Assembly (NCBI GenBank): GCA_003342895.1
Contig: PTFA01000020.1
Coordinates: 5,287,644 to 5,351,643 of the forward strand
Length of the DNA: 64,000 nt
Reading direction: 5' to 3'
Origin: Casuarius casuarius
Taxonomy: Eukaryota; Chordata; Aves; Casuariiformes; Casuariidae
Made by a program: the position numbers and the translations under genes. This document shows positions 25,939-38,669 of this stretch, one piece after another. Positions within the stretch are counted from its first letter, which is position 1. Every line of letters begins with the position of its first letter. The notes beneath the pieces were generated by a model. The model was not told the DNA's origin. It made no database searches and saw only the letters and a list, made by a program, of their open reading frames with translations.

Positions 25939-26071
25939 TTAGGTGTCAGCTTTTCCATATGTCCCTTCTGGAGGTCTGTAGTACTTTGGGAAAGCCATCA
26001 GCTGTATCATGTTGAATGCATACTTTCTGCATTTGACATTCTTCAGTACATTCTCTATGCGGCATCCTTCT
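25939..26071 (-). CDS. INPP4B: INPP4B standard last coding exon (alpha, soluble C-terminus)
   Basis: On the minus strand a cactag acceptor precedes 26071. One base completes the Arg codon split by the catalytic exon, followed by 43 codons and TAA (25941-25939). The peptide starts [11 protein letters not shown], continues CRKYAFNM and QLMAFPKYY, and ends [12 protein letters not shown], the conserved soluble tail of INPP4B. The length is exactly 133 bp with the phase intact. The polypyrimidine tract before this acceptor is weak, with a purine-rich stretch upstream on the minus strand, which may make its use regulated in competition with the beta exon 1.2 kb upstream. The 3' UTR follows at lower coordinates, with AATAAA signals about 160 and 200 bases past the stop. 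Confidence 0.96.
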
Positions 26072-27278
26072 CTAGTGAAAGGGGGAAAAAGTACAACTTC
26101 ATGAAACACAGAATAAATAAATATGTTTTATTTGTTCATTGCAGAGTTTCAGCAACAGTTGAAGTAAAAATAACAAAGATTCAACTCTACATTTTTGTTT
26201 TCCACAAGTGATGATACATCTTACAAAATTAAATCCAAGGCCAGGCCCAATACAGTTATTGCCCTCAGAAATAGATAAGATTTTTTTTCCCATAATATAT
26301 TTTCCATTAAGGTTTAAAATTTAATAAAAAAAATTTAGTGATACATTTCATTCTGATTCCAGAAATATATTTGCCTTTTAAACGTTCTCATATTTTTCAA
26401 ATTGCTTACTATATATGTGAGAGTACCTGTTGCCCTAGAAATGAGTTTTCTAGGAATAAGGCATTTTATTAAGTCTGGCCCTATAGATTTGTGAAGGAAA
26501 GTTTCACCTCTGTTTCATTTCCTGTATGTTCAGCTTTGCAATGAAAAAAGAGAAATGGCTTTTCAAATAGCCCAATCCAACACTGCTTTATAAAGGAAAG
26601 ATGCTTGTTCACATACAGTACAAAAATCACAAGTGCCAAAGTGGTGCATCAAGACATAAACAGGACTTTCTTAAAAAGAATATAAAAGTGTCTTGAAAGA
26701 AAAAGCAACTAAAGCAACAATTACAAACAGGTTAATTTAATTACAAAACAGAACATACTCTATTCCATTTAGTTACTGACAGAAAAGGGTTAGTTGTAGC
26801 AAAGTAATAACCTATTTGTCAAACAAAAAAGATCCCATCAGCTAATAATAGCAATGAAAATAACACAAAGTAAGTCTCACAAACCACCGCCCTGTAATAT
26901 TTGGCTGGGGGTTAGTTTGTACTGTGCAAATTCTTTTTTTTTTTTTTATTGGACTAATTATTACTCTGGAAAAAGGGGTTCAAGCATTCAGGATTCCACA
27001 TCATCTTGTATACAGTGACAGCATTTAAAGTGGGCTTTCTTTGAGCTAATTACAGTGGGAAAGCTTTACCATGAACAGAAAGAGCAAATCAATTCACTCA
27101 ATGCATAGTATACTTCTTAGAGTTCAGAAAAAAATAATGAAAACATTGTACATTTCAGACATTTGTATCTTAAAGGTGAATCCTTGTGGTCTGAAAATGT
27201 AGAAATATTACAGCATAATTCCTTTTTCTAAAGTTAGTTTGTTGCTGTTTGTAGAAAAGAAAGGAACACAAGTGCAGT
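26072..27278 (-). other. INPP4B: INPP4B segment between beta and alpha last exons
   Basis: This 1.2 kb stretch would be the beta 3' UTR in beta transcripts and part of the last intron in alpha transcripts. On the minus strand it contains an AATAAA followed by a long A run (26950-26934) about 330 bases after the beta stop, a plausible beta poly(A) site. I see no further coding frame. Confidence 0.6.
26945..26950 (-). terminator. candidate poly(A) signal for the beta INPP4B transcript
   Basis: AATAAA on the minus strand, about 330 bases after the beta stop. It runs directly into a genomic A tract (14 T on the plus strand, 26934-26947), so 3'-end sequencing here would be prone to internal priming. 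Confidence 0.4.
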
Positions 27279-27283
27279 TTATT
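27278..27283 (-). terminator. AATAAA overlapping the beta stop codon
   Basis: On the minus strand the last sense codon CAA and the TAA stop of the beta exon form AATAAA. Cleavage 10-30 bases further on would leave almost no 3' UTR, so this is probably coincidental or a minor site. Confidence 0.3.
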
Positions 27284-27450
27284 GATATTTGGCTAATAGC
27301 AAAGCAAGACTTAAAATAAGCCACACAACCAGCAAGTGTGAGCTGACAAGCAGCAAGGCGACAGGATAGAAGTGACGAGAAGTTGGCTTGTTATCAGTTA
27401 GACAGCCTGTTTCGGGATCATCCGATTCATTCAGTGCTCCCTGGGTTTGT
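27279..27450 (-). CDS. INPP4B: INPP4B alternative last exon encoding a hydrophobic C-terminal anchor (beta-type)
   Basis: A pyrimidine-rich tract ending in aacagcag precedes an open frame in the phase left by the catalytic exon: AG plus A restores Arg, then 56 codons and TAA (stop 27281-27279). The peptide begins [15 protein letters not shown], has a basic patch at residues 21-26 (KPTSRH), then about 27 mostly hydrophobic residues (27-53, with VALLLV and [15 protein letters not shown]) and ends KYQ. That is the shape of a tail anchor, with the catalytic domain on the cytosolic side. Mammalian type I and II 4-phosphatases are known to have alternatively spliced beta forms with a hydrophobic C-terminus, and mouse Inpp4b beta has been linked to the Golgi as I recall. 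There is no ATG, which is expected for an internal splice product. The alpha last exon lies 1.2 kb further downstream. Use of this exon is inferred, not shown. Confidence 0.87.
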
Positions 27451-29209
27451 CTGCTGTTAAACAGGGGAAGTTAGGAACAAACAGAACAGCATTTAAACAG
27501 CAAAGAAAGCCAACATGTAGGTATTCTGACAACAAAGAGAAACCAAATACAGCCATTCTGATACAAAGGACTTAGGCTTCCATTTACTTCCATATATTTA
27601 TTCCATATACTTCTACTTCCATATATTTAATCTATTTTACAATTTGCACGGGAAGCACAATGACTAATGCTTTTTAAATCCTGCTAAGTGCCTTGAAGAA
27701 GTATTCACAACTTTACATTAAAAAATGAGATGAGCTATGCTATCACTAAAACATGCACACTGACCAGAAATGAAATAAGGAGGTAAACAAATAGTTAAGG
27801 AAACAAAAAAGATCACAAATGTGGCACAATGTGGCATTGGCAAAACAGTGTCTCCATGGTGTTCACAGGTTTTTCAGTCCTGCTTCACTATCTTTCAAGA
27901 AATAGAAGTAGAAAGGGCACATGCTCTTTTGGAAAGAATTGCAACTATTCTGCAATAATTTTAAAATGTTGGTAAATTGACCTAAAAATGACTTCTTCGA
28001 AAACTCATTAGTGCTGGTGACCCAGCACTGAAGTCAATAGCGGTTCTTTCTATTTAAATGCTCACACCTACATTACTGAAAGAAAATTACCTTGTACCTT
28101 GCTCAGTCAACTCAGGAGCTAATCTGCTCACAGTGAAGTTCTACTGAATCACTTTAAGTTGTGCAGCCCGTGTACCAGAGCAGCAGGGATAGCTTCAAAT
28201 CACTGCCAATCTTTTCTGTTTTAGCCCTAATAGCTTCTATACAAGTACGATTACGCATACTTTAGCTATACCTTTTCCATCCCTCTAAAGTTGTATTTAT
28301 TTGTATATGCTCAGGATTCCTGTTTATGGAGTTCCTTTGGGCAGTAATGACTTAATTTTATATTTTTCTATTAGCCACAAGTATTCTAGGATTCAAAGAT
28401 AACTTCATTCTTCTGTGTGGATTTAAGAATATCCAGATATATCACATTACAACACAGTGCTTTTTCAGATACGTGTCCCAAGTATGCTGTCTGTCAAGAA
28501 AGAAAATACTGGAAGACCATAAAGAGATTGTAATACAGTAAAGGTAACATCGCACAGCCCTAGGCAAAATGAGAACAGTACAGCTCTAATATCACTCTGT
28601 TGAAGCCAGCAGCAGTCACTTCATCTTACAGACAGTCTGCCTTTCTGACTTGAATGTTAAAAGGCAATGCTGAGTCTCTTGAGCTAGGATATCAAGAGAG
28701 GTGCAAGAATTGCATTTACAGGTGGAATCCTACAAAAGGAGCTGATCAAAACCATTCCTCACACAATTTTCCTTTAAAAAAACCTTTCAAAATAAGTTCG
28801 TCAGTTCTTCTTTGCTTTGAACATTCAATCTATAAAAAATAAAGACAACCCTCCATGCTATTTTAAATACTAAAATAAAAAAGAAAAACCCTAATACCTG
28901 AGTGACATCTAGATCACTGCAATTAATGGTTTTAGAGTGCCTGCTGCTCTTGGTCTACAGCTTTCAAATGTACACAGATAGAACTCAAACACTATCTTAG
29001 ACAAAATCCTTGCAGAAACTATCAAGAAATAAAGCTGACTGTATTTGCCATGCTGATTTTGTCAATATTGTGACTTACACTGAAATACACCATTGTGTTC
29101 TATATTAGACCACTCCAGTTAACACCCTTGTCTCCTCAGAAGCTCCTTGCTCTTCTGTTCACAACATTGTCACTTGTGATCAGCTGTGAGGATTCAATCC
29201 CTTTGTTAC

Positions 29210-29228
29210 TTTTTTTTTTTTTTTTTTT
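29210..29228. repeat. poly-T run
   Basis: 19 T in a row; the overlapping short reading frame is an artefact of it. Confidence 0.95.
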
Positions 29229-31174
29229 ACTTTATCACATATTTCTACATACTTTTAAGAGTATGCAGCTTGCATTTTTTTTTAAACTGTTCAGTAAGTT
29301 TGCACAACTATTGCATATGCTTTCCTCATTATAAAGTACAGATTAGATACTTCATTATGAAGGGCTTTCATGCAGTTTGTCACCTTAGTTTTTCATGCCA
29401 TTAATTTATTCTAAGCAGGGTGAGTTGCACACTTGCATGTTACCCCTACAGGGACACAGCTCTCCTACTTCTGTAGGGTGCCCTGCTCTGTGTTTTGCTC
29501 CATATCTCATCGACAGTGTTAGTTTTTAATCTATGTTTCTACAAGTCCCATTAGCATCAGTGAGATTTATGTCGATGTGATGATGGGAATACAGATAAAA
29601 GCCATTTGTTCTGTTATTTTTTAAATAGAAAAGCCCACAGTACATTTGTTCTTTGATATCCTGAAAAGAACGATCAGTGTCATTCGACATAAAAAGTCCT
29701 ATCTTCCTCCAGGAAAACCACTGTCAACAGCTGATGCATGGGGACTTCCGTTCCACAGATTAGTCACATCATTCTATGCATGATTCAATGAGACATCTCC
29801 AAAATGGAGCAAGAGGATCCAACTCCATTATTAGCTACCTAACAACAAGGCTGAGTGGAATACTTAAATTTGCTTTTAATTTAAGAAGAATATTTCATCA
29901 TGGTCAGATGCTTTGCTAAACTCACTCTACTAAGACATTCCAATGTACTGCAGCGACAGAGCCTTCTAATGAACTTTACAGTGTTTTCTGTAGTGACTAA
30001 TGTACCTAGTTAAAGTGAGGACCTAAACTCAGCTGTCTGTAACATGACAGTTTGGAACATTATTGCCCTGGCTCATATCAAACCTGATGGAAGTTTTACT
30101 GCATCAAACAGCATGCATCCAGTTGGTGACATATCAGCTGGATTTATCTGGCTTCCAATCTGACACTCAGCACAGTCAGAACAGAGTGGTATCTGATCCT
30201 ATTATGACATGAAGATACAGCCATAGCTTTTGATGTTCACTCAGTCACAAGCCATACTCTCAAAACCCTGAACTCACACCAAGAGGGAAAGAGGAAGGCT
30301 CCCAAGAAATCCAGCAAATGTGTATTTCGCACATACAGTTTTAAGAGGAAAAGGTGAAAGCTTGTAGATCTGTAACATCTGGGGTCATAAATACCTCTCT
30401 AACCTGTATTACTATTTTTTGTTCATTTCATTTGAGGCTTACAGCATAGCACCGACACATCGTATCAGCCAAGAGTGCTGTAAGTTTAATGATGATATAA
30501 TCATTTCGGTCTGCCTTCTAACTCACTTGGTGTTTTATCATCTCAAACTCCTATTGGGATAATGTTGCATACCTATCAAATGAGACAAAGCAAAACAGCA
30601 GGTATTTTCTGTTGTCTTCTAATTCAGATTTAAAACTCTAAGCGCTGAAGCAGGGACAATGAAAATGGTGTGGAGGAAAAAAGAACTGTCTCAAGAGTCC
30701 TTACGAAGTCAAGTATACGCATGAGGGCACGCTCTGGCTTTTGATTACCAGTCACACTGCTTAGCACTCTCTGTGCACTGCTTTTGGAGGAGACATATCT
30801 CCTGGTAAGACTTTTTCAGCTCCAGTTGAGTTACACCTATTAATGACACTGGAAAGGCTAAGTTGTGCTAATGAAATGTTGCAAGTAGGCTGGATAGGCA
30901 GCTTTCAATCAACACAAGAATTCCCAGTGCTAGCAGTGGCTTCACTCTGAATTCATGTCTTATATAGCATGGATACTTCCTGGAAATTTTCCTTTTTTCA
31001 AACAGAACTCAAGAAAGGAGTTTCTGGTCCTTTTCTTGTCAAACTCCAGTGCTAACAAAGAAAAATGGCAAAAATGAGATGCTTCTCTTTTAATCCCTTC
31101 CAGCAATAGCTGCAAAGACGTTTCTTTAAATAGAAGTGATTGCTAAGACCGTTTTGCTTACTTACCTGCTCTCT

Positions 31175-31203
31175 CTGTGATAATCTACTTCAGATTATCA
31201 CAG
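31175..31203. repeat. perfect 12-bp inverted repeat with 5-base loop
   Basis: CTGTGATAATCT, loop ACTTC, then the exact reverse complement. Each arm contains a GATA core, so it is either a hairpin or a pair of inverted GATA-factor sites. Confidence 0.85.
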
Positions 31204-33759
31204 TCCAGAACTATTAAGAAGCAGCTTTTCTGACAAGTGTTTCAGCACTCAAAGTTTGGAAACTGAATATTGTCTCCTTAGATTTTTTTTTTTAATAAAG
31301 TTGGAGTGAAAGCTGCTTCATTTCTTCATTTTACACGTTACTGTGATTCAGCATTGAAATGCTCCAGTTACATTATGAGAAAAACCAACTGTTTCAACAC
31401 AGTATTACAGTTCCAGAAAGCAGCCTAAACTTTTGCAAAGGGGGAACACGGAATACTTGTGAAATCTCATCGCCATCATCAAGATGCTGCACCATAGCAG
31501 CTGGAAGGATAAAACTGGATTCAGAAGGAAATAAATCTCAGTCCTGTCCTGGAGGATCACTGAGTCAGGGCAGAATTCAAATAAAACATATAAAGAAATA
31601 GCGGGGTAAATTCCTTTCTGTTGAAGGATAAAGTTGACAGAATAAGGACTCTGACAATTTGAAAAAGCAAAAAGTTTCTGCATTGTTTTAAGTGGAAAAT
31701 GTAGCAAGAGAACAATCAGAGATATCTTCTGTATCAATGACCTTTTCAATAATTCTCTTTGTTGTGTCACTGTTGTCAATATCTATTAAGTTTTTCCTTG
31801 AATCTAGATGGTGTTAAATAAAGTAAAAGGTACTAAGAAATCAATTATTTGCTGCCTATGTGATCCTATAAGTTCTATTCAGATTCGAAACAAGCAACTG
31901 GCATTACTGAAATTGAGTAGCATCCTCATATCTCAGGATGCTGATGAATCCAGTCAGGGATTTGGAGCTGCTATTAAACATACAGCAGCAGTATGTACAG
32001 TCTAATGTGTATCAAAATGCCACACTAAAACCCCTCTTCTCTCTCTCTCTCTTTTTTTTTTTTTTAAACCTTTTGCATTGCAACTGTTTTTCCTATTCTT
32101 TTCTCTTTTACCAGCATCCTTTATTTCCCTACTCCTTTGTTCTCTCCCTTGTTTGGTTATAATACTTTTGTTTTCTAATGTCAATCTATTTTCTTTTCTA
32201 AACAACAGGAGGCTTGTCCACTGAATTTCACCAAGCAGCAGATTAAAGATGTAATCATGATGTCAAGACACCTAGATCTTGAAAAATAGTTTATGTAGGG
32301 AAATTTGTTTATTTTGTACTCAGAATTCTAGCACTGGGTTTTTAAGTCTGTCCAAAGAAAAGATTCAATTTTGAGGTGCTGGTCAGAAGTAGTAGAGTAC
32401 TTGAGGCTCAGCCATGGTCATATACAGATGTTAAACACCATTATAGGAAAGCCATAATGAGTTCAGTAGATAGCAACAGATTAATCAGCACACTACCTAG
32501 CAGTAGTACTTAATTGGAGACACCTGGTTTCCATGTACACAGCCAAATCCTGCAAAACCCTACTTATGCTCTTTGGAAGGGATGTTGGAGACGAACAAAA
32601 TTCAATTTCTGCCTTTGCTTTCTTTCCCTCTATTGTGTAACTGCTCACGAAAGTAAAGGAATGAAGGGACTAACTACGGCAGTCCAACTTTCCCACCAAG
32701 TTTTATCAACATAGCATGTTGGGAATTTTCTAGGGAAAGTGAAAGAGACACACACCCCGCTTGCAGACAGTAAAACTGTGCAACTAACTCCTGTTTTGAA
32801 CTTTGGAAACATCCTCCTGCAATCCTGCTCTGCAACATCTCTCCTGAAGTCACAGTGTCTTACAGATTGAATCATGTATTCACAATTTATTATCTGATCT
32901 GTGCCCTCTGTAGATTAAGAGGAAAACATTAAGTTAATTCTGATATAAAATTTAGGAAAATAACCATATATTTAAAAAAAAAATGAAATACTCATCTATT
33001 GTTTACTAGCATGTAATGATACATAAGAGCACCGTTTCTTTGTTCACATAATTACAGTTTAATAGTAAGAAAAACAGTACCCAAGTATTCAGTTATTTAA
33101 CATAAATTAGTGTAGAGCGAGCTCAACATTTGGCATATAACAGATTTCCTGAAAATATAGGATTGTAGAACTGAGACCTAGTTGTGACATCAGGTTGTAC
33201 TTGACAGATAGTTTCAGCTGATGAAGAGGGAAGTCCTGAGGGAAATATTTTGATTTCTTGTTAATAAATGGAATTTCTTTCAATATTGTCCTACATTAAA
33301 AACAAACACTAAGTTAAACTTTTTTAGTTTATTTAGACAACATTTCAGACAGACCTGAAAAACAGAAAAATTTCCAGTTTGGCTGATTCTGCCCCAAAAC
33401 TCTTGGCTCACCAAAGGAAAAAACCGCACAGTTTATCCATGTTAACTTTAACATACCATAAACTGTGTAAAGAGATGAAAGAGCAGCTTCAAGTTTTATA
33501 TGTAATATACACAAAACACGTTATTTCAAAATATAAAACTCCATCAGTGTAAATCCTAGCGCTACAGAAATCATTGCTGACTTCAGAAGAATTAATATTT
33601 GACTTTGTGTGTCTGATACATGACACCTGCAAGAGCCTTCTTCTCCCTTGACTTTAAAGTGACTATGCAGCAAAACAGTAACATTCACAAAATTTATAGA
33701 GTGAATATACAATAACAATGAACAAAACATTCCAGTCAGAATTGCAACACTCTTTAATT

Positions 33760-34110
33760 CACTGCGACCTTTAAGACATCTACGCTAGCAGTTTAACCCT
33801 GCCCACAGCAGGTCCCTAGCGCTGAAGCTAGAAGGCAAACCCAAGTTCACAACATGTCACTGCAACCTCTTAGCCACCAAAAGAGGTTGCCCACTGGAGG
33901 CCACCGCATGGGAGGGGGCCCTCAGTCGCACCAACTCCTGACCGCCCCAGGACAGCCTGGGAGGGTGCAAGTCTGCATACGCCACAGCTCTGCCAGGAAC
34001 CATTTAAGAATTTCACCGCCTAAAATCGCTGAGGCCAGGGCCTCAGAACTCCCTAGTGGAAGCATGGAGAGAGCCTCAAAGTCCTGCAAAGTGATTCAAG
34101 TAACTATGTA
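33760..34110. other. GC-rich island in the INPP4B intron
   Basis: About 350 bases of raised GC with scattered CpG in an AT-rich intron. An 85-codon plus-strand frame (33854-34111) shows no recognisable family features. Possibly an enhancer or an old unrecognised insertion. Confidence 0.25.
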
Positions 34111-34810
34111 AAAGACCAGTTCAGAACCAAAACATGAACGATGCCTTTACCAGGCAGGACAGCTGAGTGATTTTGAGAATATGATTTTCACCTCTATTAT
34201 ACTCCAAGCACAGGATTGGCTGTTTCATCTTACTATTTGCCAACACTGCTATGCAATATTACACATTAATTCTACAAAGATTTCTCTTTTTAACCAAAAA
34301 TATGATTCTAAAAATCTTTCCAGACACTCTTTTATGAAGTATTAGCATTACATATAAGCAAAACTCTCAGGACAAAATTGCAAAAACTTTCCTGACAAAC
34401 TTCTCTTATAAATTTTGAAACTCAAACCAATGTGCAGTCAATTTTAAAGCAAATGTGATCTATGTCTGTGCAGAAACAAAACAAATCACAGGCTTCTTAG
34501 TGACCTGACAACATGTGAAATGAGGATGAATACATCCTTCAAGGAAGTTCTGAACATATAAAACATCTTCCTTGCATAAGGTTGTGTCACTAGTATTACT
34601 GCCTAGTGAGTCACACTTCTTCCAATATGTTTCTCTCATAGCAATGGAGTTTTACCAGGGATGTGATTATACATGTAGTTCATATTAGCACACTGAAACA
34701 TAAACCATGATAAATTCTCATATGTCTAATTGAGTCTTAAATACTTCTGGTTGACTGTGAAAAGTCTTCACAAATCACCTCCTTGCTGCTGGCAAATATT
34801 TTTTTTTAGG

Positions 34811-34824
34811 CCCCCCCCCCCCCC
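34811..34824. repeat. poly-C run
   Basis: 14 C in AT-rich intron sequence. Confidence 0.95.
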
Positions 34825-37328
34825 AATGATGAAAAATAGTGGCAAAGTTGATTTAAGAGGTGAAAAAGGCTTGCTGTACTGAACAGCCAAGTATGAAAAA
34901 TGGTTCTTAAAATCTGACATTAGTTTCTGGATGTTCAAATCTCAGACCCATGGGAAGGATGACAATATTAAGGACAGAGAGAACTGCTACTATATACCAA
35001 GGGTCAGTTGAGAACCTGTTGCATTTGTAGTTTGGGTCCTTTCAAGTGAGGAGGGTATTAAACAGCAATAGATATAAATCTGAATGTTATAACTTATGGT
35101 GCATACCTGCAACTGCAGTTCAAGCTATACAAAAGGCAAAATGTGACTGCTTCTGATTAATGAAACTAATCCACATAAACACTTCATGGGATTAACCAAA
35201 TGAGTGAGTCATAAGATAAATCATAGCAAAGATCTGAAAACTACTTTTTCATTTCAAGAAGTAAATCAAGCCAGTTCATTAATTGCTTTCAGCCAACATA
35301 CTGCTACTGTTTTTTATAAACATGTTAACAGTCTGAGATCTGATCTGTTCTGATCTCAGCCTTCCTGTGAGCACTGGTACTACATGCAGTATGTGGGAGT
35401 CCTTATGCAAGTGGCGTTAGTGCACATGTAGCTTTCTCAATCAGAAAAACGCATTTAAACCTGACTTCAGTTGGTGCATTAGTGCTGCTACCAGCAACAC
35501 TAAATACAGCAAAGAAAGCTCTCCTACCAAGGCTATGAACCAAAACCCCCTACCCAAAAGTGTATAGGCTGAGATGCACCTTCTAGTTATCTGGAGATGC
35601 CACCCCAACAGTCCTATCAATAAACCACAGTCTCCTTTCTCAGCAGGTTAACTTTAGTCACAACCAAGATTTGTAAAACTCAGGCAACACCCTCTTTAAA
35701 CCCAAACCACACTACTTTCACTTTCTTCAGAGCGCACAACAGGGCTGAGCTGAGATTCTTGTGAGCCAAAAGTGTTTGTTGTCCTTTCTGGTAACACGTA
35801 GAGACTCTGAAGAACAAAGCCTCTGTATGGGAAATTAAGAGAGTTATGTACCTGTTCTCTATTTAGCTGTTTCTATTCCATTTTTGTTTAGAAGACTGTG
35901 AAAGTTTCTGGAGCCTACCCTCAGAAGGAAGTATTTTTTCCTGCCAAGTAGCAAGCAGGAAGTTTAAAAGATTTGAACTTTAATCGGTGTATTTGTATAT
36001 TTTACAAACATTTTCTCTTTGTCTGTTGTCACTACTCACATTTGTAAGGAACATTTTACGATGAGTATTGTTGCAGGTTTCTCAGTAAATCTGAAACAGA
36101 CTCTTCTGGCTCCCTTCATCATGTTATTTCAAAAAGTTACTACCAGCATAGACCATTACTTTTGATGGGGAGAGTGAAGAGATGAAAATGCATACAATTT
36201 TGCTTCTACGATTTCCAGAAATAAATGACCTTTTGAAAATTTCTGGTAACTGCAGGCAAAAAATTCAATAAGTAGTGTATTTACCTTCTATTCCCTTAAA
36301 CCTTTGCTAGCAGACAGGAATAAAGAGACAAAACATAATGCAGGGGCATATATCTCCCTCTCTATAACAATGCCACATTTTTCCTACTGCTACACTGAAA
36401 TCGAGGACAGGGTTTGGTTCAGTGCAGTCATAGTAATTCACAGTTTGCCAAAGGTCAAAGATGCAGCTCTCAGGATATGCTCTGTGAACTACAGGCAGGA
36501 CTCCCTGAACAGAACAAGAAGAGTTCATTACACTGGCAGTATCACTAAATGATGAGGTAGATCACTGGCAGATGAGAAAAAAACCTGTCAACTTACTACT
36601 TTACCAGGACTGAACCATCAAACGCTTTTCTTTTTTTTTAATCTGTGCACCCCACCCACCCTCTGTATCCCAGATTGTATTCTGTAAAACGCAGAATCAG
36701 TAGAAAGAGGTGCCACTCTCACCAGGGAGAGACAATGCCTCGGGAACTTCAGCCTAGAAAAAAATACAGAAATCGGGCATCTCCTGCCACTTCAGACTCT
36801 CAGGAGTGGAGACATGTAAAGGAATGAATGTCCCCAAGCATGTCCACGGCAAGTTGTATGTGGAACCGCAACACAGTACAGCAGTGGGGCTTTCCACTCA
36901 ATTCTGGTGATTGCCATCATTTACAAATAAGCAGAATGTACACTACCGTACATGCATACAATTGGGGAAGAGGTCTTATTAAGAAAATTGCAAACCACGT
37001 AACATATAATTGAAAAGACCCAACATTTTGTGACAAACCCACCCATCTATAATCTATCATTATTTTCTCCTGAAGAAGCAGCAAGCTAGCAGCATTATTT
37101 GAGCTTCTCTTTCTTCCCCAGGAGGGAACAAGGAAGCTAGCAGTAGGGTATAAATCTTCCTTTGCTGACATGGAGAGTTATCTCTGACTACAGTGTGTTT
37201 TTCTACTCGGTCATGTATGCTAGTTATTTTGTATGCTGTAAGGAAAACAGTTTAAGAAACATTCCAATAAAACACCATCTTGTGGTGCTCCCACTTTACA
37301 TAAACACTACACCAATTTTCCAGGAAGG

Positions 37329-37347
37329 AAAAAAAAAAAAAAAAAAA
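37329..37347. repeat. poly-A run
   Basis: 19 A in a row, with no recognisable element upstream of it. Confidence 0.95.
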
Positions 37348-38631
37348 GTCTTTTGAAATATCTTCAGTGTCCCTGAAACTAACACTGCATGAGCTCATGC
37401 TGGAAGCAATTCCATCATCTCTTCTTTTATACTCCTTTTACAGGAATACAGTTCCCTAACCAGCCAAGTCTGAGATGCATTATTCCCAGTATTGTTTGTG
37501 TACTTGGTCATCGTGATAGCTGAAGACCATGACGTCCTAACCTGGGTGAGTTTTCTTTAACCACTCTGAGAAAAACAGTGAGACTCCTTCACATGCGTAA
37601 AGTATTTGGCTTGAATAACTAGGAGCCAGAGTCCAGCTGGTCAAATAGAAAAATCTAAAGTCCAGCCAAGTAGCACACGGGTTGTTAATTAGAAACACTT
37701 CACCTCCACAAATGCCCATTACAATGGCAGGCCTTAAGGAATTCTGCTTCCCTTTTAGTTTTTAATAAATGCTAATGACCTTCAATTATCTTGTAACATA
37801 TCTCACATTAACCTTACTGGGAATGATACTGCCCTTTGGGGTCCTGTGAGATGTGTCAGCATTCACAGTCCTTTATGGTACCCACTCAGGGTCAATGAAC
37901 TATGAAAAAGGGCATCTACCTACTCTAGCCTAAGCAGGTTGCTGCTCTCCTTTTATTTTGGTTAATACTATGTTTCTGTGGCTGTTGCACAGCACTTGCA
38001 GACTTCCAGAAATGAAACAACTTCCCTTTTTAACATATATCTACTGCACTGGTCAGAACACAGCAAAGACCAAGACTTTTAAACTGTTTAAATTATCCTC
38101 TGTCAGGAACATAAATATATATATATATAGACAGGTATGCAACACACTTTTTAGAAAAAAAACTCAGTCACTGTCACCATTCTACTCTCAATTAGCCGTT
38201 ACTAAAAACTAAACCAGAGCTTTGCAGCATCTCACCAGAGTCCAACTAACACACACAAAGGATGTTGGAATCATGCTTGTCTCATTTTATTAGTATTTAA
38301 TCCCGAGTTAGTTAAAAATAAATTCCATAATGTGCTATTAATGTGCTGCTACTGACAGCTTAAGTACAATCAATAAAACACCAACGCTGCAATTAAACAG
38401 CAAAAGTAATTTTTAAAAATTATCACTGCTTAGCTACAGGCTTCTCTTGTTATCTCATTAATAAACACAGGGCGTGGAGCTGGCTTGTGCACTGTTTAGT
38501 ACAACTAGATTAATAATATCGATCTCAGTCTCTTACAGCATGGTTAAAGTAAACAATTAGCAGAAATGCCTTCAATTATTTTTGTTCAGTTTTGTTCTTT
38601 GCATGAACATTTAGAGATAGCAGATATGCAA

Positions 38632-38669
38632 GATAAGAAACAATGTTAAATACTAAGACAGGAAACAAA
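38632..38669 (+). repeat. 38-bp duplicated segment, copy 1
   Basis: Matches 40590-40627 at 33 of 38 positions by eye, same orientation, 1.96 kb apart. The source is unknown. Confidence 0.65.
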
